In this document: piece by piece, positions 52,481-62,169 of the stretch
How positions within the stretch are numbered: position 1 is the first letter of the stretch
How the letters are laid out: the number at the start of each line of letters is the position of its first letter
DNA from: Myxococcales bacterium
Lineage (GTDB): Bacteria > Myxococcota_A > Polyangia > Polyangiales > Houyiibacteriaceae
Assembly (NCBI GenBank): GCA_029861865.1
Contig: JAOTYL010000002.1
Coordinates: 584,030-648,029, forward strand
Direction: 5' to 3'
DNA: 64,000 nt
Made by a program: the position numbers and the translations under genes
The notes under the pieces: generated by a model
Database searches by the model: none
The model's input: the letters and a program-made list of their open reading frames with translations, nothing else
Told to the model about the DNA's origin: nothing

Positions 52481-53593
52481 ATGGCAGCCGACGAGGTCGA
52501 TGCAGTAGTAATCGGGGCAGGCGCCGTGGGCCTCGCATGTGCGCTCGAGCTGAGTCGCCGCCTCGATTCGGTGATTGTCATCGAACGTGAAGTAGGCCCC
52601 GGGCGAGAGATCTCGAGTCGCAATAGCGGTGTGATCCACGCCGGGATCTACTATCCGGGCGACTCCCTGAAGACGCGCCTGTGCATCGAAGGCAAGAAGC
52701 TTCTCTACCGATGGTGTGAAACCCGCGACATCCCGCATGCACGCACGGGCAAGTTGATCGTTGCGACGAGCGATGAGGAAGAGGAACGTCTGCGGAAGCT
52801 TGCGCGACACGCCAAAGCGGTGGGGGCCGGCGAGCTCGAGCCGTTGACCGGTGTGGAAGTCGCGCGACGGGAACCCGAGATTCGCTGCCAGGCGGCGCTG
52901 TACTCGCCCACCTCCGGTGTCGTCGACGTTCACGAGTTACTTGCAAGCTTCCTTCGCGAAGTGCGGGAGACGGGCGGCACGGCGGTCTTTCACACGGCGA
53001 TCGAGGACATCCATCGATCGGGACGAGAGTGGGTTGTTCGAACCGAGGACACGATGGGTCGTGGAGCTGAGATACGGACACGTCGGATCGTCAACGCCGC
53101 TGGGCTTTCGGCGCTCGACATCGCCGAGATGTCAGGCCTGCCGGCACGCGAGCGGCCCTGGCGTCTCCACCCTTGCAAAGGCTCGTACTTCGCACTCCAG
53201 GCTGGGGCGCCTCCGACGAAGCACAGCCTCATCTATCCTCTGCCCCGGGGCGCAGGCCTCGGCGTCCACATCACGGCCGACCTCTCCGGAGCGCGCCGCG
53301 CGGGCCCGGACGCCGAGTACGTCGATGAGATCGACTACACAGTCGACGAATCGCACGCCGCGAGATTCGCCGAGGCGGTCGCACGATACCTACCCGCGAT
53401 CCGCCCAGGGCACTTGACGCCGGACTATGCTGGAATCCGGCCCAAGCTGGTCGGCCCAGGTGGCGGGTTCGCTGACTTCGTCATCGCCACCCCCGAATCG
53501 CAGCCTGGATTCGCTCACCTGATCGGCATCGAATCTCCGGGGCTTACGGCCTCCCTTGCCATCGGCGCTCACGTGTCCGAGGTGATTGGCTAG
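52481..53593 (+). CDS. FAD-dependent oxidoreductase, L-2-hydroxyglutarate dehydrogenase-like
   Basis: 370 residues of the DAO superfamily. FAD motif VVIGAGAVGLACALEL at the N-terminus, SSRNSGVIHAGIYYPGDSLK and a C-terminal GIESPGLTASLAIG closely follow the LhgO/L2HGDH pattern. These enzymes oxidise L-2-hydroxyglutarate to 2-oxoglutarate and pass electrons to quinone. Starts 12 bp after the transglycosylase, with no clear functional link. Confidence 0.85.
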   Translation: MAADEVDAVVIGAGAVGLACALELSRRLDSVIVIEREVGPGREISSRNSGVIHAGIYYPGDSLKTRLCIEGKKLLYRWCETRDIPHARTGKLIVATSDEEEERLRKLARHAKAVGAGELEPLTGVEVARREPEIRCQAALYSPTSGVVDVHELLASFLREVRETGGTAVFHTAIEDIHRSGREWVVRTEDTMGRGAEIRTRRIVNAAGLSALDIAEMSGLPARERPWRLHPCKGSYFALQAGAPPTKHSLIYPLPRGAGLGVHITADLSGARRAGPDAEYVDEIDYTVDESHAARFAEAVARYLPAIRPGHLTPDYAGIRPKLVGPGGGFADFVIATPESQPGFAHLIGIESPGLTASLAIGAHVSEVIG

Positions 53594-53654
53594 GGGTTGC
53601 GCCTGTGCCGACCGGTATGCATAACCCCGCCTCACCAGCCTCAAGAGGAGTTCC

Positions 53655-54602
53655 ATGAGCCATCGAGTCTTGATCATCGGAAGCGGACCAGCAGCACACA
53701 CGGCGGCGATCTACGCGGCGCGCGCGGAGCTCAAACCCGTGCTCTTCGAGGGATTCCTGGCGGGTGGAATCGCGGCAGGAGGGCAGCTCACCACCACGAC
53801 CGATGTCGAAAACTTCCCCGGCTTCCCCGAGGGCATCATGGGCCCGGACCTCACCGATCGATTTCGCGCGCAGTCCGAGCGGTTTGGCACGACGATTCAC
53901 ACCGAAACGGTGAATGAGGTCGATCTCTCCAGCCGGCCGTTTCATTTCAAGGCAGATACCCAGGAGGGCTCCGCGGAGACGATCATCATCGCGACGGGTG
54001 CCACCGCGAAGCGGCTCGACATACCAGGCGCAAACGACGGAGAGCTCTGGCAGAAGGGTATTTCGGCCTGCGCGGTATGCGACGGCGCCTTGCCAGCGTT
54101 TCGCAATCAGCCCTTGGCGGTGATCGGTGGCGGCGACTCCGCCGTCGAAGAGGCGACGTTTCTCACCAAGTACGGTTCAACGGTCTATATCGTACACCGC
54201 AGAGATGAGCTGCGCGCCTCGAAAATCATGCAGCATCGCGCGCTGGCCAATCCCAAGATTGAAATGCTGTGGTCACACGTGGTGACGGAAGCCAAGGGCA
54301 AGGACTTTCTCGAAGCTATCGAAGTCAAGGACCTCAAGACCGACGAGAAGCGGGACATCCCGGTGTCGGGTCTGTTCTTCGCCATCGGTCACACGCCAAA
54401 CACCGCCTTTCTCGACGGTCAGATCGACACCGACGAGCAGGGTTACATCATCACTAAACCCGACTCGACGGCCACCAACGTGCCGGGGGTGTTCGCCGCC
54501 GGCGATGCGCAGGACAAGAAGTGGCGACAGGCGGTCACCGCCGCGGGCACGGGTTGCATGGCAGCGCTCGAAGCTGAGCACTTCCTCACCGCGCAGGGCT
54601 GA
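53655..54602 (+). CDS. trxB: Thioredoxin-disulfide reductase
   Basis: 315 residues, standard low-molecular-weight type. FAD motif [18 protein letters not shown], redox-active Cys139 and Cys142 in CAVCDGALP (usually CATCDG), NADPH motif [13 protein letters not shown] and C-terminal [20 protein letters not shown]. Strong ribosome-binding site AAGAGGAG four bases before ATG. Supplies electrons to thioredoxin and probably, through it, to the thiol peroxidase encoded at 58304. Confidence 0.96.
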   Translation: MSHRVLIIGSGPAAHTAAIYAARAELKPVLFEGFLAGGIAAGGQLTTTTDVENFPGFPEGIMGPDLTDRFRAQSERFGTTIHTETVNEVDLSSRPFHFKADTQEGSAETIIIATGATAKRLDIPGANDGELWQKGISACAVCDGALPAFRNQPLAVIGGGDSAVEEATFLTKYGSTVYIVHRRDELRASKIMQHRALANPKIEMLWSHVVTEAKGKDFLEAIEVKDLKTDEKRDIPVSGLFFAIGHTPNTAFLDGQIDTDEQGYIITKPDSTATNVPGVFAAGDAQDKKWRQAVTAAGTGCMAALEAEHFLTAQG

Positions 54603-54608
54603 GCGGCC

Positions 54609-55601
54609 CTACCCCGAAGACCCGAGGTCCGCGCCGTTCCCGTTTCGACGAGCACGGCGTTCTCGTTTCCGAAGGACCGCCTGGGCGCGGCGCTCTTTCT
54701 TTCTTTTTGAGGGTTTCCGTCCTCGATACGCGGCCTGTTCCTCGTGATGCTCGTCGAAAGCACCTGGCTGCACACCCAGCTCGAAAAACGCCACCTCTCT
54801 CTGCGCACGCTCCCCAAGCCGGAGCGGAACGACCGCAGCCCCTACCCCGGCGCCGACGTAAACCGCGCCTTTGGGTTCGTCCAAGGCACGCGACCCATAG
54901 AGCCCGTGAATGTACTTGTGACCGGCAAGCTTGCCGACGGAGAGTTCATGCAGGCGGGCCACGGTGATCTGCCCAGCATGGGTATGTCCCGAGAAGACCA
55001 GAGGCACCCCGTTTTCCCAAAGTGCATCGGCCTCCTCGGCAATATGCGAGAGCCCGATGACTGGGACGTTCGACTTGAGGCCCTTCAGCGCCTCCCGTTG
55101 GGAAGCGTGGCCGGTATATGCGTCGTCGAGGCCCAGCACTTGCAAGGGTTGGTGTCCGATCGTAATCGTCGTGTGGGCGTTGTCGAGCACCTCGGCGCCG
55201 CCTTTTTGCAACGCCTTCCGAACAGAAGGCGCGCCCGCCCAGTGGTCGTGGTTGCCAAGCACGGCAAACACCGGCGCATCGAGCTTGTCGATCACGTCGG
55301 TAAGGTCATCTAAGTAGACCTGGCTGTGACAAACGAAGTCCCCACTGATGACGATGATGTCGGGGTTGCCTGCGTTGGTCATCGCGACGGCATCGTACTG
55401 AACCTCCATCGGCGTGACGCGGCCAACGTGAAGGTCGGTTAGATGCGCGACGCGGACGCCCTCGAGATGCTCGATGAAACACTCGGGACCCGCAAAGCGA
55501 CGGACGCGGAAACGGCGCGAGGCGTCGTGCCACGGGTCTCGTTCGCGAAGGAGCCTCTGGCGAAACTTCCGAAGCCCCTCAATTGTCGCGGATCTGCCCA
55601 T
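54609..55601 (-). CDS. Metallophosphoesterase (YkuE/YaeI-type)
   Basis: 330 residues with all calcineurin-like motifs: HLTDLHVGR, VISGDFVCHS, VLGNHDHW, IGLSHI and FSGHTHAGQI, which bind two metals. Resembles the branch of membrane-associated phosphodiesterases active on UDP-sugars or phospholipids. The last 60 residues are Lys/Arg-rich (RGRKPSKRKKERRAQAVLRK), unusual, perhaps binding nucleic acid or membrane. It follows feoAB and the small FeoB-associated gene on the same strand, 24 bp after that gene. Confidence 0.87.
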   Translation of the reverse strand: MGRSATIEGLRKFRQRLLRERDPWHDASRRFRVRRFAGPECFIEHLEGVRVAHLTDLHVGRVTPMEVQYDAVAMTNAGNPDIIVISGDFVCHSQVYLDDLTDVIDKLDAPVFAVLGNHDHWAGAPSVRKALQKGGAEVLDNAHTTITIGHQPLQVLGLDDAYTGHASQREALKGLKSNVPVIGLSHIAEEADALWENGVPLVFSGHTHAGQITVARLHELSVGKLAGHKYIHGLYGSRALDEPKGAVYVGAGVGAAVVPLRLGERAQREVAFFELGVQPGAFDEHHEEQAAYRGRKPSKRKKERRAQAVLRKRERRARRNGNGADLGSSG

Positions 55602-55625
55602 TTCAACTCAATGTAATCATTCGTC

Positions 55626-55790
55626 TCAATGTCCGCACGAATCCCGCGGAGAACGCTTGCGTTTGAGCCTCGACACCGGCACGTCCGGCCCCTGGGGCCT
55701 CGAGTCGCCGCCTTTGCGACGAAACCGCCTGTATAGATAGACGCCGGCTCCGAAGACGATCAACCCTGCCACAATTTCCTGCCACGGCAT
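55626..55790 (-). CDS. FeoB-associated small membrane protein
   Basis: 54 residues, MPWQEIVAGLIVFGAGVYLY then RRFRRKGGDS and a basic tail ending RDSCGH. One N-terminal membrane helix followed by Arg-rich sequence and a terminal Cys/His matches the FeoB-associated Cys-rich family (PF12669), though with only one cysteine. ATG 55790 is 9 bp after the feoB stop. Too short for most gene callers and easily missed. Probably a partner of FeoB in ferrous iron uptake. Confidence 0.7.
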   Translation of the reverse strand: MPWQEIVAGLIVFGAGVYLYRRFRRKGGDSRPQGPDVPVSRLKRKRSPRDSCGH

Positions 55791-55799
55791 CTCTAAGAC

Positions 55800-57968
55800 C
55801 TATTCGAACCCGAGAAGCCTGCCTCCCTGGTAGACCAGGAAGGAGCCGGTGTAGGCAAGCACGGTCATGTAGGCAAAGAGAAACACCGGCCATTTCCACG
55901 AACCCGATTCCCTTCGGACGACTGCAATTGTGCTCATGCATTGGCACGCGAGCAAGAAGAACACCATCAACGAGACTCCGCTGAGGGGGGTCATCACGGG
56001 AGTGCCGTCCGAATGGCGCGCTTCTTGGAGGGCCTGGCGCAGAGGCTTGTTTTCCTCATCGGCCTCTCCAATTCCGAAGACAACCCCGAGGGTCGAAATG
56101 AACACCTCGCGTGCGGCGAATGCGCCGATGATCCCCACGCCAATTTGCCAGTCGAACCCGATGGGCCGGAGAACCGGCTCGAGCGCATGCCCGAACCTGC
56201 CGGCAACGCTTTGCTCGAGCTGTTCGGACGCTTCTTGCGCGTTCAGGGCCGCAACGACCCGAGCCCCCTCGTCGGCGGGTAGATCCATCTGCGCGACCGT
56301 CGCCCGCTCTTGCTCGTAGCGGGCAGCGATCTCGTCTGACTTGGGAAACGAGAGGAGCGCCCACAGGAGCACCGTCATCGCCAATATGATCGTTCCCGCG
56401 TCGACCAGGAAGATCCGCAAACGGCGCCAGGCGTTGATCCAAAGGACCTGCGCGGATGGCCATCGGTAGGGAGGCATCTCGAGCATGAATGTCGGGGCGG
56501 GCCCAGGGAGAATGGTTCTGCGAATCAGTGCCGCCGCGATGAGAGTGACCATGACGGAAAGGGTGTACATCGCGAACAGGGCTACGGCGCCGGCGCTAAA
56601 CCACCATAGCGTTGCGCCCGCAAAAACGGTACCGACGACGAGGATGTAAACCGGAAGCCGGGCGCTGCAGGACATCAACGGCAAGGCGAGCATCGTCACC
56701 AACCGATCACGTCGCCGCTCGATCGTCCGGGTGGCCATGACAGCTGGGATGGCACACGCAAAACCCGAAAGCAGCGGCACGAAGGCCTTTCCATGTAGCC
56801 CCACCCCCTTCATCACGCGATCGATCACGAATGCCACTCGGGCGAGGTACCCGGAGTCCTCGAGAAAACCGATGAACAGGAACAGCATGAGAATCTGGGG
56901 TGCAAACACGATGACGTTGCCAACGCCGGCAATGATGCCCTCAACGATGAGATCTTGAAGCACCCCATCCGGGAGCGCGGCCGCAATCTGACCTTGGAGA
57001 GCCGCGGTGAGATCTTCGATGAACCCGATCGCGGGCTCGGCCCACGTAAAGAGCGCCTCGAAGACCATGAACATCACGATCGCGAATGCCAACAGGCCGG
57101 ACACCGGGTGCGTGAGCACATTATCGATGCGTTCGCTGACGCTTGGTTCCGGGTCGGGGCTCGGCGAAGCCCGACTCACCTGTTCCTCGATCCAGGCGTA
57201 GCGGGTCGCGATGATCTCGAGGTCTGGGTTTCGGCCCTGCGCGATCGCTGCAGAACGAAGCCTTTGAACGGCGCTCCGGAGCGAATCCGGAACGCCTCGG
57301 AGGCTGTCCTCGTCTAGCGATAGAAGGCACCACAACGCGACTGCACGGGTCTGCTGCTGAGAAGCGCCGGGCCGCCAACGTTCGACCAACGGAACTAGCT
57401 CGGAAAGATCCGTCTCGAGAGCGGCTGGATAGGAGACCGAAAGGGCGTCGACGGAGGATGTCAGCCCGAGCTGATCCTCCACCGCGTTCAATAGGACGTC
57501 TAACCCTTGCCTCTTGGTGGCCACGACGGGGACCACCGGCGCACCAAACGACTCGGACAGGAGATCGGTGTCGATGCGAAGCCCCATCCGCTCAGCCGCA
57601 TCCATCATGTTCAAAGCGACGACGACCGGAACACCGGACTCTCGCAGTTGAAGTGCAAGGTAGAGACCACGCTGAAGGGTGGTTGCGTCGACGACACAAA
57701 CGACGGCCCGGGTTTCGCTTGCGACGAGCGCATCGACCGCAAGCTGCTCCTCGGGCGAATTCGCCGTCAGGCTGTACATGCCGGGTATATCGACCAGCGC
57801 GACGCGCTGCGCGCTGAGATGAACGGTCGCTGTGGTACGATCGACCGTAACCCCAGGGTAGTTCCCAACACGGGCGCTGCCCCCGGAGAGCGCGTTGAAC
57901 AACGTGCTTTTGCCGGAATTGGGGTTACCCGCGATCAAGATCTCCGGCGTCGCCGCGGTGAGGCTCAT
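55800..57968 (-). CDS. feoB: Ferrous iron transporter FeoB
   Basis: 722 residues. N-terminal G domain: G1 GNPNSGKSTLFNAL, G2 region NYPGVTVDRT, G3 DIPGMYSL, G4 NMMD. The membrane part has two Gate/nucleoside-recognition modules (FVPLLSGFACAIPAVMATRT, MFVFEALFTWAEP-like start, and a C-terminal CMSTIAVVRRESGSWKW). Transports Fe2+ into the cytosol. The ATG overlaps the feoA stop (ATGA). Length is normal and no motif is lost. Confidence 0.96.
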   Translation of the reverse strand: MSLTAATPEILIAGNPNSGKSTLFNALSGGSARVGNYPGVTVDRTTATVHLSAQRVALVDIPGMYSLTANSPEEQLAVDALVASETRAVVCVVDATTLQRGLYLALQLRESGVPVVVALNMMDAAERMGLRIDTDLLSESFGAPVVPVVATKRQGLDVLLNAVEDQLGLTSSVDALSVSYPAALETDLSELVPLVERWRPGASQQQTRAVALWCLLSLDEDSLRGVPDSLRSAVQRLRSAAIAQGRNPDLEIIATRYAWIEEQVSRASPSPDPEPSVSERIDNVLTHPVSGLLAFAIVMFMVFEALFTWAEPAIGFIEDLTAALQGQIAAALPDGVLQDLIVEGIIAGVGNVIVFAPQILMLFLFIGFLEDSGYLARVAFVIDRVMKGVGLHGKAFVPLLSGFACAIPAVMATRTIERRRDRLVTMLALPLMSCSARLPVYILVVGTVFAGATLWWFSAGAVALFAMYTLSVMVTLIAAALIRRTILPGPAPTFMLEMPPYRWPSAQVLWINAWRRLRIFLVDAGTIILAMTVLLWALLSFPKSDEIAARYEQERATVAQMDLPADEGARVVAALNAQEASEQLEQSVAGRFGHALEPVLRPIGFDWQIGVGIIGAFAAREVFISTLGVVFGIGEADEENKPLRQALQEARHSDGTPVMTPLSGVSLMVFFLLACQCMSTIAVVRRESGSWKWPVFLFAYMTVLAYTGSFLVYQGGRLLGFE

Positions 57969-58207
57969 GCCGCCCTCGCCGGAGCGACCGCGATCCTCGC
58001 CGCCTCGGCACGCCGCACGGACAGGGCGTAGTCTCGAACGCGGAGCTCGATCGGGTCGCCGAGTGGCGCCACCCGCACCACGCGAACCTCGGTCCCAGGG
58101 AGGAGGCCCATCTCCATCAAACGCCGCGAAATCGGCCGATCGCAGTCGATCGACACGATTTCGGCGGCTTGGCCGAGGGGCAGGTCCGCAAGCGAAGGCT
58201 TCACCAC
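57965..58207 (-). CDS. feoA: Ferrous iron transport protein FeoA
   Basis: 80-residue SH3-like protein: LADLPLGQAAEIVSIDCD, SRRLMEMGLLPGTEVRVVRV and PLGDPIELRVRDYALSVRR are the FeoA signature. The open frame extends far upstream through the divergent tpx gene, which is impossible for a real start, so one of two adjacent GTG codons (58207 or 58204) must be used. Overlaps feoB by ATGA. A Fur-like site lies 6 bp before the start. Confidence 0.92.
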   Translation of the reverse strand: MVKPSLADLPLGQAAEIVSIDCDRPISRRLMEMGLLPGTEVRVVRVAPLGDPIELRVRDYALSVRRAEAARIAVAPARAA

Positions 58208-58212
58208 CAATT

Positions 58213-58231
58213 GATAATGAATTTCTTTTTC
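58213..58231. promoter_or_regulatory. Candidate Fur box controlling feoAB
   Basis: The 19 bases from 58213 (GATAATGAATTTCTTTTTC) match the classical Fur box GATAATGATAATCATTATC at 14 of 19 positions by direct comparison. It lies in the AT-rich 96-bp space between divergent feoA and tpx, just before the feoA start, ideal for iron-dependent repression. Confidence 0.6.
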
Positions 58232-58244
58232 GTTTGCAAACCGC

Positions 58245-58272
58245 TTGGAATTCCCGCCCAGGTCTCTATAAC
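58245..58272 (+). promoter_or_regulatory. Likely tpx promoter
   Basis: TTGGAA (58245-58250) and TATAAC (58267-58272), 16 bp apart, lie 32 bp before the tpx ATG. The Fur-like site is about 14 bp upstream of the -35 element, so a shared response to iron and peroxide is possible. Confidence 0.45.
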
Positions 58273-58303
58273 AGCGCCCTACTCGCTGCTCGGAGGGACA
58301 ATC

Positions 58304-58801
58304 ATGGCAACTACGGCGCTCAAAGGAAACCCGACCCAGACCAACGGCGACCTGCCCGCAATCGGAAGCAAGGCGCCGGACTTCCTGCTCGTCGCAACCG
58401 ACATGAGCGAGAAGAGGCTCGCCGACTTCCGCGGCCAGAAGAAGATCCTCTCGATCAACCCGAGCTATGACACTCCGGTTTGCCAAGTGGCGACGCGCAC
58501 GTTCAACGAGCGCGCCGCAGGCTTGGACGATGTGGTCGTACTCATGGTGAGCGCGGACCTGCCGTTCGCGCAAAAGCGGTTTTGCGCCGCTGAGGGCATC
58601 GAAGGTGTCGTTCCCGTATCGACGTTTCGCGGCAGCTTCCTGAAAGACTATGGCGTGGAGCTCATCGATGGCCCTCTCAAAGGCGTCTCCGCCCGTGCCA
58701 TCGTCGTGCTCGACGAGAACGACAAAGTCGTCCACACCGAGCTGGTCCCCGACATCGCGCAAGAACCGAACTACGACGCCGCAATAGCTGCCCTGAGCTG
58801 A
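58304..58801 (+). CDS. tpx: Thiol peroxidase (Tpx-type peroxiredoxin)
   Basis: 165 residues. Peroxidatic Cys60 in NPSYDTPVCQVATRTFN and resolving Cys94 in FAQKRFCAAEGIE, the Tpx two-cysteine layout. Reduces H2O2 and alkyl hydroperoxides with thioredoxin. ATG 58304 has GGAGGG six bases upstream; longer in-frame starts lie inside feoA. Shares its control region with feoA, which fits defence against iron-driven oxidation. Confidence 0.94.
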   Translation: MATTALKGNPTQTNGDLPAIGSKAPDFLLVATDMSEKRLADFRGQKKILSINPSYDTPVCQVATRTFNERAAGLDDVVVLMVSADLPFAQKRFCAAEGIEGVVPVSTFRGSFLKDYGVELIDGPLKGVSARAIVVLDENDKVVHTELVPDIAQEPNYDAAIAALS

Positions 58802-58820
58802 GCGATACTGGCGCCCGCGG

Positions 58821-60821
58821 TTACGAAAGAAGGTGCTTCGCCTGGGCGGCTACGTTCTCAGCCGTGAACCCGTACTTCTCGAAGAGCACCTTGGACGGCG
58901 CGGACGCTCCAAACTTCTCGATCGTGACAAACGCGGCGTCGTTTCCGACCCAGCGGTCCCAGCCTTGTCGAATGCCTGCCTCGACGACGACCTTGGGTGT
59001 CTCTTTCGGGAGCACCTCACGCTGGTAGTCCTCGCCCTGTTTCGCGAACAGCTCCCAGCACGGCATGCTGACCACGCGGACACTTGCACCCCCGGCCTCG
59101 AGGGTCTCCGCCGCCTCGAGCGCGACCGCAACTTCACTGCCAGTCGCGACGAGAATCACGTCAGGGCCCCCGCCGCCTGCCTCTCGAAGGATGTACGCCC
59201 CGCGCTTTGCCTTTTCAGCGCTCGCGAGGCCGCTGCGATCGAGCGTTGGAACTCCCTGGCGGGTCAACGCCAGAGCCGCCGGACCGTCCCATTCGATCGC
59301 CGCTTTCCAACACTCACGCACCTCGTTGGCGTCGGCTGGTCTGAGGACCGCAAGGCCTGGGATCGCGCGAAGGGAGGCGAGTTGCTCGACCGGCTGGTGG
59401 GTCGGTCCATCTTCGCCGAGGCCGATGCTGTCGTGGGTGAAGATATATCGGGTATGAAGGCCCATTAGGGCTGCAAGCCGAATGGCGGGCCGCATGTAGT
59501 CGCTGAAGATCAGAAACGTTGCGCCAAAGGGAATCACGCCGCCGTGAAGCGCCATGCCATTGAGCGCAGATGCCATGCCGTGCTCGCGAATCCCCCAGTC
59601 CATGTTGCGCGGTATGCCCTCCGCGTCTGTGAGAAAGCTTGCGTAACCTTTCATGGTGCTGTTGTTCGAGCCCGCGAGATCGGCCGATCCGCCAACCAAT
59701 CCCTCGAGACGCGACGCCAAAACGTTTAGCACTTCGCCGCTCGCTTTGCGTGTTGCGAGGCCCTTCGGGTCAGCCTCGAAGACAGGCAGATCGCGATCCC
59801 AAGCTGCCGGGAGCTCTCCGGCCACGGCCTCCTCGAAGGCCCGGGCTTCGTCGGGGAACTGGCCCCGGTACGCATCGAAACGCCGTTGCCAAGCGGAGCG
59901 GCGCTTTGCACCGCGCTCTCGAATGTCCTCTGCCACCGCAGCAAGCTCGTCTGGCACAAAAAACAGATCGGTCGGCCACTCCATGAGCTGCTTGGTCGCG
60001 ATGATCTCGTCTTCGCCAAGCGGCGCCCCATGCGCGGCCGCGCTGTTGCTCTTGTTCGGAGAGGGGAAACCGATGATCGTACGCACTCGAATGAAGCTTG
60101 GACGGTCATCGGCAACCGCAGCCTCGGCCGCGCGCTTCAACGCGGCCAAGTCTTCTCCATCCTCTACGCTCTCGGTGTGCCATCCGTAGGACTCGAAGCG
60201 TTTGAGCACGTCTTCACTGAAAGAAAGATCGGTCGAGCCGTCGATCGTGATTCCGTTGTCATCCCAGAACACGACCAGTTTTCCCAGGCGAAGATGACCG
60301 GCGATCGACGCAGCCTCGGAGGCCACGCCCTCCATGATGTCGCCATCGGACGCGATCACCCACGTGCGGTGATCGATGATCTCATGCCCGGGTTTGTTGA
60401 AGCGTGCTGCCAGATGCCGCTCGGCCATGGCCATCCCGACTGCGTTCCCAAAGCCCTGACCGAGTGGTCCCGTGGTGGTCTCCACGCCGGGCGTGAGATG
60501 CGACTCAGGGTGGCCCGGGGTGAGGCTTCCCCACTGGCGAAAGTGACGGATGTCGTCGAGGGACACCGCATACCCACTCAGGTGAAGAAGCGCGTATTGC
60601 AGCATCGAGGCGTGGCCGCACGAAAGCACAAAACGGTCGCGATCCGGCCAATCCGGGTCACCGGGGTCGTGCCGCCGCAACCCGGAAAAGAGCGCCCATC
60701 CCAGAGGGGCCAACGCCATGGGTGTACCTGGGTGGCCCGAGCTCGCGGCCTGGACCGCATCCATGCTCAAACCACGAATCGTCTTGATGGCGAGCACGTC
60801 GAGCTCTGCCGGGTTCCCCAT
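58821..60821 (-). CDS. tkt: Transketolase
   Basis: 666 residues, thiamine diphosphate enzyme of the pentose phosphate and Calvin-type carbon shuffles. [40 protein letters not shown], ThDP motif [20 protein letters not shown] through [13 protein letters not shown], and the C-terminal pyrimidine domain [23 protein letters not shown] 60821 has AAGGAGAAGGA upstream; in-frame starts further up have no family match. Its stop converges on that of tpx, 19 bp away. Confidence 0.96.
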   Translation of the reverse strand: MGNPAELDVLAIKTIRGLSMDAVQAASSGHPGTPMALAPLGWALFSGLRRHDPGDPDWPDRDRFVLSCGHASMLQYALLHLSGYAVSLDDIRHFRQWGSLTPGHPESHLTPGVETTTGPLGQGFGNAVGMAMAERHLAARFNKPGHEIIDHRTWVIASDGDIMEGVASEAASIAGHLRLGKLVVFWDDNGITIDGSTDLSFSEDVLKRFESYGWHTESVEDGEDLAALKRAAEAAVADDRPSFIRVRTIIGFPSPNKSNSAAAHGAPLGEDEIIATKQLMEWPTDLFFVPDELAAVAEDIRERGAKRRSAWQRRFDAYRGQFPDEARAFEEAVAGELPAAWDRDLPVFEADPKGLATRKASGEVLNVLASRLEGLVGGSADLAGSNNSTMKGYASFLTDAEGIPRNMDWGIREHGMASALNGMALHGGVIPFGATFLIFSDYMRPAIRLAALMGLHTRYIFTHDSIGLGEDGPTHQPVEQLASLRAIPGLAVLRPADANEVRECWKAAIEWDGPAALALTRQGVPTLDRSGLASAEKAKRGAYILREAGGGGPDVILVATGSEVAVALEAAETLEAGGASVRVVSMPCWELFAKQGEDYQREVLPKETPKVVVEAGIRQGWDRWVGNDAAFVTIEKFGASAPSKVLFEKYGFTAENVAAQAKHLLS

Positions 60822-60860
60822 GCTGCGGTCCTTCTCCTTACGGGCGCCGGATCTAGCAGG

Positions 60861-60951
60861 CGGGGACAGTCCCCGAAAGGATGTTTTTGGCCGGCGCTGG
60901 ACATCATCCCGGATCGCCACTAACAACCCCGGACGCGGGTGCCCGGTTGTT
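60861..60951. promoter_or_regulatory. Two inverted repeats in the tkt-pntAA divergent region
   Basis: In the 181-bp gap, CGGGGAC-A-GTCCCCG (60861-60875) is a perfect 7-bp palindrome about one central base. AACAACC (60922-60928) and GGTTGTT (60945-60951) are perfect 7-bp arms 16 bp apart. The second ends on TTGACT (60950-60955), a possible -35 element for pntAA. They may be operators or transcript hairpins. Confidence 0.4.
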
Positions 60952-61002
60952 GACTAGATCGATCGGGTTTGCTCGACAGCTGAGCTCGCGCGGGAGGAAG
61001 GC

Positions 61003-62142
61003 ATGCCTCAGGTTTTCGTGCCCAAGGAAATCGCCCCTGGCGAGACTCGGGTCGCCTGCACACCGGACACGACGAAGCGCTACGTGAAAGAAGGCTTTGA
61101 GGTCGTCGTAGAAAGCGGTGCCGGGTCGCACGCGCATTTCACCGATCGGCAGTACCAAGACGCGGGCGCCAAGATCGTGTCGGCGGCCGAGGCGGAGGCC
61201 TCATGGGGGGTAGCCGACATCGTCCTCCGGGTTTGGCCGATCAGCCCCGAAGAAGCTGCCAAGCTCAGAGAGGGCTCTCTATTCATCGGCTTCTTGTCCC
61301 CTCACAAGAACCTCGAATCGATCCGGGTCTTCCGCGACCGGAAAGTCAGCGCGATTGCGATGGAGCTCATTCCCCGAATCAGTCGCGCTCAAACCATGGA
61401 TGCGTTGAGCTCCCAGGCTTCGATCGCTGGGTACCAGGCGGTGTTGATGGCCGCGACTTACCTCGACAAGTATTTCCCGCTTCTCATGACGGCTGCTGGC
61501 ACGATTCAGCCAGCCAAGATCGTGATCATGGGCGCGGGTGTTGCGGGCCTTCAAGCGATCGCCACCGCCCGCCGGCTCGGCGCGATCGTCGATGTCTCGG
61601 ACATCCGGCCTGCCGTCAAAGAGCAAGTCGAGTCCCTTGGGGGACGCTTCATCGACTTCCCGATGGACGAGACCGGCGAGGGCGAAGGAGGATACGCTCG
61701 GGAGCTCACGGCCGAGCAACTGAAAGCTCAGCAGGCCGCGGTTCGTAAGAAAGTCGTTGCAGCCGATGCGGTCATCACGACCGCGCTCGTGCCAGGTCGC
61801 CCCGCTCCGAAGCTCATCACCGCGGACATGATCGAGGAGATGCGGGAAGGCGCGGTCATCGTGGACCTGGCCGTCGAACAGGGCGGAAACTGCGAGCTGT
61901 CGAAGAGCGGGGAAGCCGTAACCGTATCGGGCGTGACCATCATCGGCCATCCGAACATGCCTGCCGCCACTCCGGCGGACGCCAGTCTCCTATACGCCCG
62001 CAACATTCATGCCCTGATCCTCAACATGCTGTCCGACGGCGAGCTGGTGCTCGATCTCGAAGACGAAATCACCAATGGCGCGCTCATCACCCACGACGGG
62101 AAGGTGCGCCACGGACCGACCGCCGAGGCCCTCAGTGCCTAG
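61003..62142 (+). CDS. pntAA: NAD(P) transhydrogenase subunit alpha, part 1 (NAD-binding)
   Basis: 379 residues; soluble NAD(H)-binding domain I of the proton-translocating transhydrogenase. FVPKEIAPGETRVACTPDT, PLLMTAAGTIQPAKIVIMGA, GVAGLQAIATARRLGAIVDV and RQ-like loop (IEEMREGAVIVDLAVEQGGN) are characteristic; the AlaDh/PntA fold is complete. Ribosome-binding site GGAGGAAGG. Followed by pntAB and pntB, the three-subunit split layout common outside enterobacteria. Confidence 0.95.
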   Translation: MPQVFVPKEIAPGETRVACTPDTTKRYVKEGFEVVVESGAGSHAHFTDRQYQDAGAKIVSAAEAEASWGVADIVLRVWPISPEEAAKLREGSLFIGFLSPHKNLESIRVFRDRKVSAIAMELIPRISRAQTMDALSSQASIAGYQAVLMAATYLDKYFPLLMTAAGTIQPAKIVIMGAGVAGLQAIATARRLGAIVDVSDIRPAVKEQVESLGGRFIDFPMDETGEGEGGYARELTAEQLKAQQAAVRKKVVAADAVITTALVPGRPAPKLITADMIEEMREGAVIVDLAVEQGGNCELSKSGEAVTVSGVTIIGHPNMPAATPADASLLYARNIHALILNMLSDGELVLDLEDEITNGALITHDGKVRHGPTAEALSA

Positions 62143-62169
62143 CCTCAGAACGATGGAAGGAGACCGGCC

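Noticed and set aside
58208..58762. Long upstream extension of feoA, giving a 265-residue protein
   Set aside because: The extension runs antisense through tpx, and FeoA proteins are about 80 residues long.
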